Of a stretch of 64,000 nt of DNA, positions 55,849-64,000 are shown one piece after another. Every line of letters begins with the position of its first letter. The first letter of the stretch is position 1. The stretch covers positions 5,965,614 to 6,029,613 of the forward strand of contig NZ_AP018290.1 of assembly GCF_002368415.1 (NCBI RefSeq), in the 5' to 3' direction. Made by a program: the position numbers and the translations under genes. This DNA comes from Calothrix sp. NIES-4105. GTDB taxonomy: Bacteria > Cyanobacteriota > Cyanobacteriia > Cyanobacteriales > Nostocaceae. Below the pieces are notes generated by a model that saw nothing but the letters and a program-made list of their open reading frames with translations, ran no database searches and was not told the origin of the DNA.

Positions 55849-56253
55849 TCACGCAATAATAAGGTTTTCAGAAATTCGATACCTGGCACTGGCACAGCCA
55901 ACCAATGCTCGTTGATGGTCATTTTTATCAAATCCTGTGCTGTGATAACGTTTTTCCCAAAAATGCCCTGTGCGGTTCAGCATTCGGTTAAAACACATAG
56001 CAGTGTACCAGTTGAGCCAGTGCATGATTTTTGGTAAATTATTAGATTGTGCTGGCTCAATCAGGTAATGGACGTGATTAGACATAATGCATAGGGCATA
56101 AAGCTTAAAATCAAACTTATTCAATGCCTTTTTGAGAGCATAGAGAAACACCTGACGGCATTCGTGACGAGTTAAGTTAAATTCACGGTTATTGCAGCGA
56201 GTTGTAACGTGATAGCAGTATCCTAGTTGAAAGTCGCGCTTTGGTCGTGACAT
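55849..56253 (-). pseudogene. REP-associated tyrosine transposase (RAYT/Y1), truncated
   Basis: 134 residues of a Y1 HUH transposase. The HUH motif is IMSNHVHYLIEP, and the catalytic Tyr is probably in LNWYTAMCFNRMLN with GHFWEKRYHST. Full-length relatives run on through a segment like LRYIDLNPVRA; here the sequence departs after NDHQRAL and stops within 20 residues. It is likely inactive. It sits between two AAA-like genes, a plausible past agent of their mobility. Confidence 0.72.
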
Positions 56254-56303
56254 AAAAATATTAGAATAGCAGTATTTAATACACTCAATACACGAGCGAG
56301 CGT

Positions 56304-57929
56304 ATGAACTGCCAAAAGATTTTAATTCTAACTGCGAATCCTAGCAATACCCAACCATTGCGTTTAAGTGAGGAAGTGCGAGAAATTAAAAGTGCTTGGG
56401 AACGTTCATCAAAACGAGAACAATTTGAAATTATAGTTGAAGAAGCTGTACGTCCCAAAGAATTACGCCGTGCTTTGTTAACTCATAAACCCCAAATACT
56501 TCATTTTTCTGGACATGGTGCAGGTGAACAGGGATTAGCTTTAATGGGAGATTCAGGGGACGCTGTGTTAGTTACACCTGATGCACTATCGCGTTTTTTT
56601 AAAGCTTTAAAAGATATTTTTACTATAGAAACTGTTTTACTCAATGCTTGTTATTCAGAAGTACAAGCTGAAGGTATTTATCCATACATTAATTATATTA
56701 TTGGCATGAATAAAGCAATAGGAGACAAAGCTGCTACACAATTTTCTATTGGCTTTTACGATACGCTTTTTAATGGAGAATCTATTGAAAATGCCTTCGC
56801 TTTGGGTTGCAATGCCATAGAATTAGAAAACATTCCCGAATATTTAACACCTATTTTTCGGAAGAATAGCCTAATCTCAACCCCTACCACCCCACAGTCT
56901 CAAAGCGAAAATAAAGTGATTTTTGATAATATTGATGGTCAAGTTCCCCTTAATTCTCCCTTTTATGTTGAGCGTCCAGAGGTGGAAATTAAATGTTATG
57001 AATCTATTGTCCAACCAGGCGCCTTAATTCGTATCAAAGCTCCACGCAAGATGGGTAAAACTTCCTTAATGAGTCGCATCCTCCACCATGCTAAACAAAA
57101 GGGCTATCGTACAGCTTTTTTGAATTTATGGAGTAAAGAAAACCTTATAGATATCAATACATTTTTACAGGGTTTTTGTGCTATTGTGAGTGAAGAATTA
57201 GGACTAGAAGAACAAATAGATAAATATTGGAGTAAACGTTTAAGTAGTCAAATCAACTGTACTAATTATTTTAAAAAATATTTATTAAAATCTATTGAAA
57301 ATCCTTTAGTATTAGGGTTAGATGATATTGACCAGATTTTTCCTTATACTGAGATTGCCCAAGAATTCTTTGCTTTACTCCGAGCTTGGCATGAAAACGG
57401 TAAAAATGAAGAGATTTGGCAAAAATTACGCTTAGTAATTGCTCATTCTCAAGAGGTCTATGTTTCTCTAAAAGTGAATCAATCCCCTTTTAATGTGGGT
57501 TTATCTATTCAAATAGGAGAATTTAACGCCACACAAATACAAGATTTAATCCAACGACATGGGTTAAATTGGTCAGAAGCAGAAATCGACCAATTAAAGG
57601 GAATGATTGATGGTCATCCTTATTTATTAAGAACTGCTCTTTATCAAATTGCTAAGGGGAATTTAACTCTAGAACAATTTCTGAAAGCGGCGCCGACTGA
57701 CGAAGGATTATTTGGCGATTTTTTATACCACTATCTTTTACTTCTGGAAGATGACGAGTTGTTGAAAACAGCGATGCAACAGGTAATTAAGAGTGATATG
57801 CCTGTCAAATTAGATTCAGTACAAGCCTTTAAATTACGCAGTATGGGACTAATTGAACCATTAGGCAATAAAGTACAATCCCTTTGTAATTTATATCGCC
57901 TTTATTTTCAAGAACGCTTATCTGAATGA
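56304..57929 (+). CDS. CHAT protease-like / AAA-like ATPase protein
   Basis: A 541-residue protein. Residues ~1-190 are a small CHAT-type caspase-like domain: LILTANPSNTQPLRLSEEV, His in ILHFSGHGAGEQG, Cys in TVLLNACYSEVQA. Residues ~210-540 are an AAA_35 ATPase: Walker A APRKMGKTSLMSR, Walker B LVLGLDDIDQIF, then helical repeats. The ATPase is of the same family as in the neighbouring GUN4 protein. A nucleotide-driven sensor fused to a caspase-like effector suits a cell-suicide or signalling role, as in other STAND proteins; not proven. Confidence 0.85.
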   Translation: MNCQKILILTANPSNTQPLRLSEEVREIKSAWERSSKREQFEIIVEEAVRPKELRRALLTHKPQILHFSGHGAGEQGLALMGDSGDAVLVTPDALSRFFKALKDIFTIETVLLNACYSEVQAEGIYPYINYIIGMNKAIGDKAATQFSIGFYDTLFNGESIENAFALGCNAIELENIPEYLTPIFRKNSLISTPTTPQSQSENKVIFDNIDGQVPLNSPFYVERPEVEIKCYESIVQPGALIRIKAPRKMGKTSLMSRILHHAKQKGYRTAFLNLWSKENLIDINTFLQGFCAIVSEELGLEEQIDKYWSKRLSSQINCTNYFKKYLLKSIENPLVLGLDDIDQIFPYTEIAQEFFALLRAWHENGKNEEIWQKLRLVIAHSQEVYVSLKVNQSPFNVGLSIQIGEFNATQIQDLIQRHGLNWSEAEIDQLKGMIDGHPYLLRTALYQIAKGNLTLEQFLKAAPTDEGLFGDFLYHYLLLLEDDELLKTAMQQVIKSDMPVKLDSVQAFKLRSMGLIEPLGNKVQSLCNLYRLYFQERLSE

Positions 57930-58439
57930 TTAGAGTGAGGATATAAACTATTGGCGCCATACCGGAGTTTTATTAACAAATTTTAACGAAGCAGGTTTAG
58001 TTTAAAAGAGTAAAGCATCCTCCAAAGCCAAAAAAACCAGAAATCATATTGTTTTGCACACACCTGTAGAGTTGATACGAAATCAATTAAGATATAGTCG
58101 GGGTTTTTATTTATGCCCATGACACAATTATCCTTCAGTCGGCACCGTAATCCGAGCATGAAAAGTATCAAACGCTCGCAAAAAAGTAGGCTAAGACAGT
58201 ATCCTATATTTAGATATTCCAGTATAAATAATAGATGATTATGTAGAAATAATGGTAATATACCAACCATTACAACCACCAACACAGCCAAACACACCCT
58301 TGAGGATGCGCGGATACCCACCCAACTTTTTTGAGCTTTCCCTTCAGTAGTTGTGCCTCAGACCCAATTATAATTGACGCTTGCAGCATTAATGATAAAG
58401 TAATCTGAAAAGTATTACAGAACATAAGGATTAAATGCT
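57930..58439. other. Intergenic region with a decayed antitoxin gene
   Basis: About 500 bases with no intact gene. It contains the antitoxin remnant at 58158-58350. The rest is AT-rich, and the first ~230 bases show nothing recognisable. A minus-strand open frame at 57983-58321 lacks coding character. Confidence 0.55.
58158..58350 (+). pseudogene. Degenerate copy of the downstream antitoxin gene
   Basis: Across frames and a stop it reads ...DSILYLDIPV(stop)IIDDYVEIMVIYQPLQ...GYPPNFFE. This mirrors the intact antitoxin (GILHLDIPVEMADTEIEVTL...GWMPGFFEE). A frameshift near 58190 and an in-frame TAA near 58230 show decay. Confidence 0.6.
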
Positions 58440-58670
58440 ATGTCTCGTATTAAAATACGTTCTCATGTTGGACAAGATGGTATTTTACATTTAGATATCC
58501 CCGTAGAAATGGCAGATACAGAAATCGAAGTTACATTAACAATTCAAAAAGTGGCGCCACAACAAGGGTGGATGCCTGGTTTCTTTGAAGAAGTAATTGG
58601 TGGTTGGGTAGGAGAACCACTATCAAGACCCGAACAGGGAGAATATGAAACTAGGGAGGAGCTATTTTGA
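58440..58670 (+). CDS. VapB-type antitoxin
   Basis: A 76-residue protein. The beta-rich N-terminus (IKIRSHVGQDGILHLDIPVE) leads to an acidic C-terminus (GWMPGFFEEVIGGW, EYETREELF). Short proteins of this pattern precede PIN toxins in cyanobacteria. Its stop overlaps the toxin's start (TTGA), the usual coupling of such pairs. It should bind and silence the PIN protein and repress the operon. Confidence 0.82.
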   Translation: MSRIKIRSHVGQDGILHLDIPVEMADTEIEVTLTIQKVAPQQGWMPGFFEEVIGGWVGEPLSRPEQGEYETREELF

Positions 58671-59074
58671 CTTACTTGCTTGATTCCAATGTTTGTATTC
58701 GCTTAATAAATAATAGCAGTCCTGCGGTAACAACTCGACTTACAGCACAACAGCCAGAAGATATTTTAGTTTCCACGATTACCCAGTTGGAACTATATTA
58801 TGGTGCTTACCGCAGTGCCCAGCGCGACAGAAATCTAGAAATATTGCAACGGTTTTTCATACAATTTAACATTGTACATTTAGACTCAGAAGCCGCAATC
58901 ATAGCCGGAAGAATCCGAGCCGAATTAGCAGCTAGGGGTACACCCATTGGTCCTTATGATGTGCAAATAGCAGCAATCGCGCTGGCGAATGGTTTAATAT
59001 TGGTAACACACAACACGGGTGAATTTACTAGAGTAAATGGGTTACAAATTGAAGATTGGGAGGACGAAGATTGA
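58667..59074 (+). CDS. PIN-domain toxin (VapC family)
   Basis: A 135-residue protein, starting at TTG 58667 four bases inside the antitoxin gene. PIN acidic residues: Asp in YLLDSNVCIR, Glu in ITQLELYYG, and Asp in IGPYDVQIAAIALANG, with a later THNTGEF segment where many VapCs have another Asp. It is a Mg-dependent endoribonuclease acting on tRNA or other RNA when free of antitoxin. Forms the pair with the upstream gene. Confidence 0.88.
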   Translation: MTYLLDSNVCIRLINNSSPAVTTRLTAQQPEDILVSTITQLELYYGAYRSAQRDRNLEILQRFFIQFNIVHLDSEAAIIAGRIRAELAARGTPIGPYDVQIAAIALANGLILVTHNTGEFTRVNGLQIEDWEDED

Positions 59075-59193
59075 TTAATTCTAATATTTTACCGTCAGGA
59101 TGGTGTTTAAGTTAGTACCGTTCCCTTCTTCGCTTGGTTGAGGAATAAACCAACAAGTGGCGCCCCCGAACGTAATTCAGACGCTTGATAGTA

Positions 59194-61896
59194 TTATTCT
59201 GGGCGCGCAGGTGGTATAGATTTTATTGGTAATATCAACGTATCCTCAATATATTTACGAACATCACGGCTAACATAACAATCACTGTTGAGACAATCAA
59301 CAAGTAACTTGTTGGCGCCGTAATATTTTTTCAACAGTTCTCTTTGAGAGTTAGTAAATTGCCAGTCGCAGTCAATATTGCGATTCTCAGTCATAATATC
59401 TCTTAGCTGTTCTATCCAATTGGAACCATTTTCTTCCCACCATTGTCTAAAAGTATCAACATTTTCTACTTGGTGAGGCAGTTTAGTTTTTAACTGTTGC
59501 AGCTTGTGGTTCAATTCCGAGTCTCGGTCGAGGTGGAGATTTTGGTAGAGAGCGAGGGCGAAGCCGAAGTCTTGGTCTCGGTTTCGATTGAGGGTGATGT
59601 TTCGGACGAGGGCAAAGGCGAAGGTAAGGACGAGGGCGAGGTTTCGGTCGAGAGCAAGGTCTTGGTTTCGACCGAAGGCGAAGGCGAGGTCTTGGTAGAG
59701 ACTTCGGTCGAGAGAGAAGGAGAGGTCGAGGTTGAGGTTGAGATAGAGGTAAAGGTCTCGGTCGAGGTAGAGGTCGAGGGAGAAATACCAAGCACGCACC
59801 GCAGCAGGTTTATAAGATGCCGTAATCGTTTTTGATTTATCCTGAACCCAAGCTAAAAACTGCTGCAATTTATCGTCGCTCCTTAGTAGCTTATCAATCT
59901 CTTGTTTCATCAATTGCAATAGCGGATCTGCATTATCTAACATCCCTACTGTTAACAAAAAAACTTCACTCCAACGTTTTTCGGTAATGCGGGTAGCTAA
60001 ATCTCGCAAAAGCCTGTCATTATATGTATTTGTAACAATCTTTCTTGCCGTAAAATACTCGTGAAAAGTCAAATGCGAGAACGAGTAAATACCGCGCGCA
60101 CGTTCAACAAACAACCCATGTTGTGCTTCGATAGATTTTAATACTGCCTCACTATCAAGCTGTAGCGCTTCCGGGTCATCGCTACAGTCAGGTAAATGGC
60201 AGATATATTCAATAATACGTAATTCAACTTCTTTTTGCTTGAAGAAGTATTGTCCCCGCTCAAAAGTTGAATAAGCAACTTGACTTAATAAGTCTTCCTT
60301 ACGTTTAAGGGATAGTCTCTTATATACTTGGTCGCGTTCAATATTGCGCTTACCATCCCACTTCTTTAGTAGTATATCTAAACCTTCTTTATAAAGTTCA
60401 GAGCGATTTTTTGGAAATTCCGCCGATTCTTCAAATACTAAACACAGTAACGTTAATAATAAAGGTAGCGAGGCTAGTTCACGGTAGGGTTCCGAATCTT
60501 GTAACTTTTCAATAAATTTTGTAGCTTTTACTGTATCATTTTTAGCAGTGAACCACTTTTGACTAAAAGATTCAATTTGTTCATCATTAAAGTCAGCAAC
60601 TTCGACTTCGGTAAACTGCTGAAAAGTAAATTCTCTCGAAGCAATACGGCAAGTAATAACAAATTGATTTTTAGGGAAATCATTTGTGAATCCTTGAATT
60701 TGATTCAAAACCCGCGCGCTATCAACTTCTCGTGCTTCATCCAAACCATCTAGAAGCACAAGCAGCTTACCTTGTTTTAATAGTTGCTCTATAGAGTTAA
60801 TACGAGCATCCGTATTAATTGTAATACTATTAACAAATATTTGATTTAAATAAGTAAATAAACTAGGTTGGTTTGGCGCTTCCGCAAAATCTTTAAGCGT
60901 GATAAATAAGGGAATACGGTTTTCTTGAAACTTACCCTTTATACACGAATACGCTAAATGCTTGAGAAACGTTGTCTTACCAGCACCAGGTTTACCCAAA
61001 ATAATTAGCTTAGAGTACTTTGCTACCGCTTTCAAACCTGGTACTCGTTCAGAGCATACTTCTCCTAAACGAAAACGCTCAAAGTCTTCTGTAGAAGTAT
61101 CTTTAATTAGTTCTGATACCGATAACCGCCTACGTCCAGTGATTGTCTCCAAAATATTAACACTGGTATAAATATCATCTAACCCTATTGGCTGCGTCAT
61201 ATCTAGTACACGCATCGTACTGCAACGTTCTTCAATATAGGCGCCAATTTTATCGCGCGCGGTTCGTACTAGTTCATCAATATTTATAGTCCCAGTTAAG
61301 GTTTGAGTTAATAACTCTTCAGTAATATTTTGTAAGTTAGAATTCCCAGGATTTGATGCTCTGGCAGCACGAACTAAATCTTGAACCCATCCTTGAGATT
61401 CTGCTGTTTTTATTAATGAAAAAACAATCTCTTGTAAACTGCCTCCAGAGACAATTTCATTTAAGTTTTTATTTAATTCAAATGATAACATATGCTCTAA
61501 TGATGATTTAGTTGGAAAAGCATCAACTAAAGCTATGAGTAAATTTTTACGCTGCTGCCCAGACAATTTCATATAGGCGCCAATTTTATTCCGTGCAGTT
61601 TGTACTAGTGCATCAGTTTTTATAGTCTCACTTAATGACTCCTTTATTGGCGCCGACTCTTCACTTACTTGGTTTGATGCTTGTCCTGTAATTTCATCGA
61701 TATCAAGTTCGAGAAACTTACAAATAGTAGCAAAGCTATAGTATCTAACTTTTATCCCATTAAAAAAGTTATCAACTGTACCGCGACTAAGGCTAACGTG
61801 TTTGGATAATTCTTGCTGGCTTAATCCCTTCCTAATTAAAGCATTTTTAGCTAAATCTATACCTCTTGGGCAAGCAGCAATAGAACTTTGCGACAT
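59194..61896 (-). CDS. HTH-EAD1-NACHT STAND NTPase with low-complexity C-terminus
   Basis: A 900-residue protein. Residues ~15-75 are an XRE-like HTH (GLSQQELSKHVSLSRGTVDN). Residues ~110-195 match an effector-associated domain (EAD1-like: RKNLLIALVDAFPTKSSLEH, SQGWVQDLVRAARASNPGN). The NACHT ATPase (~290-460) has Walker A ILGKPGAGKTTFLKHL and Walker B LLVLLDGLDEA. Helical repeats follow, then a Leu/Asp/Arg-rich stretch (~700-800, e.g. DLYLDRDLYLYLNLNLDLS) coded by near-repeats. Bacterial NACHT proteins are antiphage sensors; here the EAD may recruit a separate effector and the HTH may self-regulate. Alone on its strand. Confidence 0.87.
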   Translation of the reverse strand: MSQSSIAACPRGIDLAKNALIRKGLSQQELSKHVSLSRGTVDNFFNGIKVRYYSFATICKFLELDIDEITGQASNQVSEESAPIKESLSETIKTDALVQTARNKIGAYMKLSGQQRKNLLIALVDAFPTKSSLEHMLSFELNKNLNEIVSGGSLQEIVFSLIKTAESQGWVQDLVRAARASNPGNSNLQNITEELLTQTLTGTINIDELVRTARDKIGAYIEERCSTMRVLDMTQPIGLDDIYTSVNILETITGRRRLSVSELIKDTSTEDFERFRLGEVCSERVPGLKAVAKYSKLIILGKPGAGKTTFLKHLAYSCIKGKFQENRIPLFITLKDFAEAPNQPSLFTYLNQIFVNSITINTDARINSIEQLLKQGKLLVLLDGLDEAREVDSARVLNQIQGFTNDFPKNQFVITCRIASREFTFQQFTEVEVADFNDEQIESFSQKWFTAKNDTVKATKFIEKLQDSEPYRELASLPLLLTLLCLVFEESAEFPKNRSELYKEGLDILLKKWDGKRNIERDQVYKRLSLKRKEDLLSQVAYSTFERGQYFFKQKEVELRIIEYICHLPDCSDDPEALQLDSEAVLKSIEAQHGLFVERARGIYSFSHLTFHEYFTARKIVTNTYNDRLLRDLATRITEKRWSEVFLLTVGMLDNADPLLQLMKQEIDKLLRSDDKLQQFLAWVQDKSKTITASYKPAAVRAWYFSLDLYLDRDLYLYLNLNLDLSFSLDRSLYQDLAFAFGRNQDLALDRNLALVLTFAFALVRNITLNRNRDQDFGFALALYQNLHLDRDSELNHKLQQLKTKLPHQVENVDTFRQWWEENGSNWIEQLRDIMTENRNIDCDWQFTNSQRELLKKYYGANKLLVDCLNSDCYVSRDVRKYIEDTLILPIKSIPPARPE
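59510..59790. repeat. Purine-biased hexamer-like repeats (GGTCGAGGTAGA type) within the NACHT gene
   Basis: The + strand is nearly all purine with recurring GGTCGAGG, AGGTAGAG and TTTCGGTC units, which encode the Leu/Asp/Arg-rich C-terminal part of the NACHT protein on the other strand. Frames seen here on the + strand are shadows. Confidence 0.8.
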
Positions 61897-62065
61897 AAGA
61901 AAGCGTGCGTATTACTATATCAATTTTAATGCGCTGCCTGGAAGTTATGCCATTCTTCATGCCGTATCTAAGCAGAAGTCAAGCAACAGTAAAGCTGAAC
62001 GCTCTTCGCCTAACCTTTGATACTAATGTCAAAATAAATGTCAAAATTTATCCACACCTTCATAA

Positions 62066-62443
62066 TCATCCTAAAGTTAGCACGCGGTTGGGCATATCAA
62101 CCAACAATTTTCTATCTGTTAACCATTGGCGCCCTAGTAAAACTTCAGATAAACCTTTGCCAACATGAACGGGGATGTCATATTCAATACCATCAAGCTT
62201 TATCTTACCTGCGTAAATATTAAATCTAAAATTCCCCCGTGCAGTTTGCATTATTTGTTGGTCAACTTTAGTCCAACCAAACCCATCTATATCCTGCTTG
62301 TCCATAGCTAACCAATACGAGAAGCCAGTGTCAAATAAAGCTTCGATTTGTAGCTCTAATCCCCGGCTATCAATAAGTGCTATCTCAAAAAACAACGCAT
62401 CCTCATCACCAAATATACCAGATATCGTCATATCGTACCGCAA
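62066..62443 (-). CDS. Retropepsin-like (clan AA) aspartic protease
   Basis: A 125-residue protein. The active-site loop is LFDTGFSYWLAM and the second signature is VLLGRQWLTDR, giving a single-lobe retropepsin that would work as a dimer. Such small clan AA proteins are common in cyanobacteria and usually follow a small gene, as here; the pair has been suspected to be toxin/antitoxin-like without proof. It overlaps the upstream gene by 16 bases. Confidence 0.8.
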   Translation of the reverse strand: MRYDMTISGIFGDEDALFFEIALIDSRGLELQIEALFDTGFSYWLAMDKQDIDGFGWTKVDQQIMQTARGNFRFNIYAGKIKLDGIEYDIPVHVGKGLSEVLLGRQWLTDRKLLVDMPNRVLTLG

Positions 62444-62745
62444 GCCCCTGTTTCATTAATTCGGAAAGTATGGTGTATCTTGCCTGGATGCTTCTCCCGA
62501 CATTTGTGCCAAGCAGTTTCTAAATCTTTATCAATAAAATAATCACCGCTATCGGGTTCAATTGCAACATACCAGTTGTAATGACTTTCAATAAATTCTG
62601 CTTTAACTTTATCAAAGATGGGTTTACAACGTTGATAAAATTCCTCACCCTCCGCTTCCCATTCAGCAAATTGTTCCTCTGTCCACTGAATTTCGGGGAA
62701 AATGCGTCCTCGACGCACGGTACGAGTTGTTTTAGTTTCAGTCAT
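62428..62745 (-). CDS. Small partner protein of the aspartic protease
   Basis: A 105-residue protein. The basic N-terminus (TKTTRTVRRGRIF) leads to an acidic helix (EEQFAEWEAEGEEFYQ), then a small domain (NWYVAIEPDSGDYFIDKD, AWHKCREKHPGK) that looks DUF5678-like. It overlaps the protease gene by 16 bases, showing translational coupling. It may be the protease's substrate or inhibitor (inference). Confidence 0.75.
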   Translation of the reverse strand: MTETKTTRTVRRGRIFPEIQWTEEQFAEWEAEGEEFYQRCKPIFDKVKAEFIESHYNWYVAIEPDSGDYFIDKDLETAWHKCREKHPGKIHHTFRINETGACGTI

Positions 62746-62894
62746 GGTTATTTATTATAAGAGTCGCGACACTTCTATTCTCTCTTATCTACACCAATTA
62801 CAGTTAAATCGAAGCACAAGTATTTTTTATTACAATGTAGCCTTTACTATTCTGACTTTTGACGTTGTGTGGAAAAACGCGCTGTAGAACCTAA

Positions 62895-62930
62895 CCCCCA
62901 ACCCCTTCCCTACTTCGGGTTGGGGAGTAC
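62895..62930. repeat. Short C-rich hairpin repeat
   Basis: CCCCAACCCCTTCCCTACTT then CGGGTTGGGGAG form an imperfect hairpin between the protease pair and the PIN-like pair, similar to widely dispersed CCCCAACCCC repeats of cyanobacteria. Confidence 0.5.
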
Positions 62931-62990
62931 AATTGCATACCGACCCTCGTAGGTTCCTTTATGCAGTTCTAGAGGTTTTCAACCAAACAA

Positions 62991-63617
62991 TTAAATATAC
63001 TCTTGCAGACCTTGAGCATTATCTCTCAAATCATTTATATAAGCTTCTAACGCCATCAAAACATTATCCTGTGTACATCTTTGCCCAGAACCAAAAATAG
63101 CTTTTAAAGCCTTATCATATTCCCTAACTGGTAAAACTTTAATTAAAGTGACATCAAAACCTTCAACATTTATAATTTTTAAAATCAGTTGTTCCAAGCA
63201 AACTAATTTACCAGCCAGTCTCTCTTTAATTGCTACCAAACTGGGTTCAGTACTATTAGCCAAGGCAGTAATACATCGTTTATCACCCGTAGTTAAATAA
63301 AATGATTCTTCATGCTTTGTAGCTGAAATCAAAATCATTTCACCAGGGTCTAAACCCTCAATTTGTAAATCCCTAAGCTCCTCACTTAACTCCGGTTGTA
63401 TATTTTGACATCTTTCTACAATTAAAATTGCACTTTCACGAATTTCCAACGGATACTTCTTAGCTATCCGCCGACTGTTCCTAAATACATATTTCGCATC
63501 CGACAAAACACGTAAGTCAGATTCAACCAAGTTCAAGCTGCGTACTGCCTCCGAGAACAGATTACAAGCTACTAACTTCAGGATAATATCATTATCCAAA
63601 AAACAAACTCGCCGCAA
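62991..63617 (-). CDS. PIN-like domain protein (toxin-like)
   Basis: A 208-residue protein with PIN-style acidic residues: VCFLDNDIILKLVACNLF (two Asp), EGLDPGEMILISAT (Asp/Glu) and LTTGDKRCITAL (Asp). It is longer than VapC by a ~70-residue C-terminal extension. The upstream gene ends three bases before it, so they are a pair. A ribonuclease toxin is likely. Confidence 0.72.
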   Translation of the reverse strand: MRRVCFLDNDIILKLVACNLFSEAVRSLNLVESDLRVLSDAKYVFRNSRRIAKKYPLEIRESAILIVERCQNIQPELSEELRDLQIEGLDPGEMILISATKHEESFYLTTGDKRCITALANSTEPSLVAIKERLAGKLVCLEQLILKIINVEGFDVTLIKVLPVREYDKALKAIFGSGQRCTQDNVLMALEAYINDLRDNAQGLQEYI

Positions 63618-63620
63618 AGA

Positions 63621-63887
63621 TTACTCCATAATAGCTAACTTTAGGTAATCCTGACTGTCCACATCCAGTTTATCTAAATCTAGGTACTGTTGAGCATAAA
63701 TATTTATATATGAAGGAGCATCAGCATCACCCTCAATAATTTTGAGAGACTCCGAAGCCGTAGCCCAAATAATTCGCTCCTCCTTTGAAGTTGCCACCCG
63801 GAAAGCCTTATTCCATGCATTATTTAACACCACAGCCCCAGAGTCAACCCTGTCCCGAAAAGAAATCTTGCGAGCATAATCAGCCAT
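63621..63887 (-). CDS. Small protein upstream of PIN-like gene (possible antitoxin, start uncertain)
   Basis: 88 residues from ATG 63887 (MADYARKISFRDRVD). The frame stays open for ~28 more codons upstream with coding-like sequence (KKAVELLLGKPDIGYNFPAY), back to a stop near 63972, but has no usual start there. Family not recognised. It pairs with the PIN-like gene three bases downstream. Another short frame ends at 63934 (EVEASEESCRTFIR) and may be the tail of a gene beyond the window. Confidence 0.6.
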   Translation of the reverse strand: MADYARKISFRDRVDSGAVVLNNAWNKAFRVATSKEERIIWATASESLKIIEGDADAPSYINIYAQQYLDLDKLDVDSQDYLKLAIME

Positions 63888-64000
63888 TCCCTCCCCAGTT
63901 AGATAAGCAGGAAAATTATATCCAATATCAGGCTTACCTAATAAAAGTTCTACAGCTTTCTTCCGAAGCTTCTACCTCCTCAACATCTGAACTTTCAAGC

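Noticed and set aside
57983-58321. Minus-strand frame of 112 residues
   Set aside because: No family likeness or ribosome site, and it overlaps a clear antitoxin remnant on the other strand.
59483-59835. Pro/Arg-rich and Ser/Thr-rich frames on both strands
   Set aside because: Shadows of the low-complexity part of the NACHT gene.

Overview
The window looks like a chromosomal segment of a filamentous, probably heterocyst-type cyanobacterium (Nostocales). The gene families point there: DUF1822, DUF928 and DUF3122 proteins, CHASE2/CHAT and AAA-like/GUN4 signalling proteins, a CYP110-like P450, a PerR-type Fur protein, a chloroplast-like site-2 protease, a CHAT-TPR/TpsB pair, and many short dispersed repeats. 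One genome signature is unusual. HIP1 (GCGATCGC), normally frequent in such genomes, was not seen, and GATC is nearly absent (about nine sites by eye). The palindrome GGCGCC is very frequent instead (about 90 sites by eye, against a handful expected).

Layout. 1-10 kb: Rpn-type nuclease (partial), aldehyde dehydrogenase, an acyl-CoA-dehydrogenase/cyclase fusion carrying repeat-derived peptides, a P-type ATPase with a small membrane partner, and an SH3b protein. 10-24 kb: haem-oxygenase-like diiron protein, P450, an MFS transporter split by a TnpB-type insertion, an Lhr-like helicase with a small nuclease-like partner, PAP2 phosphatase, site-2 protease and DUF3122 protein. 23.6-27.9 kb: DUF928, CHASE2/CHAT and DUF1822 genes in one run. 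28-29 kb: nested miniature repeats and a YdeI-family gene.

30.5-43 kb is the most interesting part: a complete-looking RiPP (ribosomally made, modified peptide) locus. A HTH gene, a CNBD-C39-ABC exporter, an HlyD adaptor and a parvulin run rightward. Facing them are six tandem precursor peptides with a shared double-glycine leader, an APH-fold kinase, a HopA1-type lyase, an aldo/keto-reductase-fold protein and a second parvulin. The kinase/lyase pair resembles the split dehydratase of class V lanthipeptides. None of the six precursors contains cysteine, so lanthionine rings cannot form within them. A palindromic element is repeated ahead of the peptide block and ahead of the enzyme block.

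43-52 kb: CHAT-TPR protein and TpsB outer-membrane transporter, polysaccharide flippase and acyltransferase, then msrA and a peroxiredoxin divergent from a PerR-like regulator. 52-64 kb: a defence/conflict island with tandem minisatellites, AAA-coiled-coil-GUN4 and CHAT-AAA proteins, a decayed REP-associated transposase, a VapBC-like pair beside a dead antitoxin copy, an HTH-EAD1-NACHT protein with a low-complexity C-terminus, a retropepsin-like protease pair and a PIN-like pair at the right edge.
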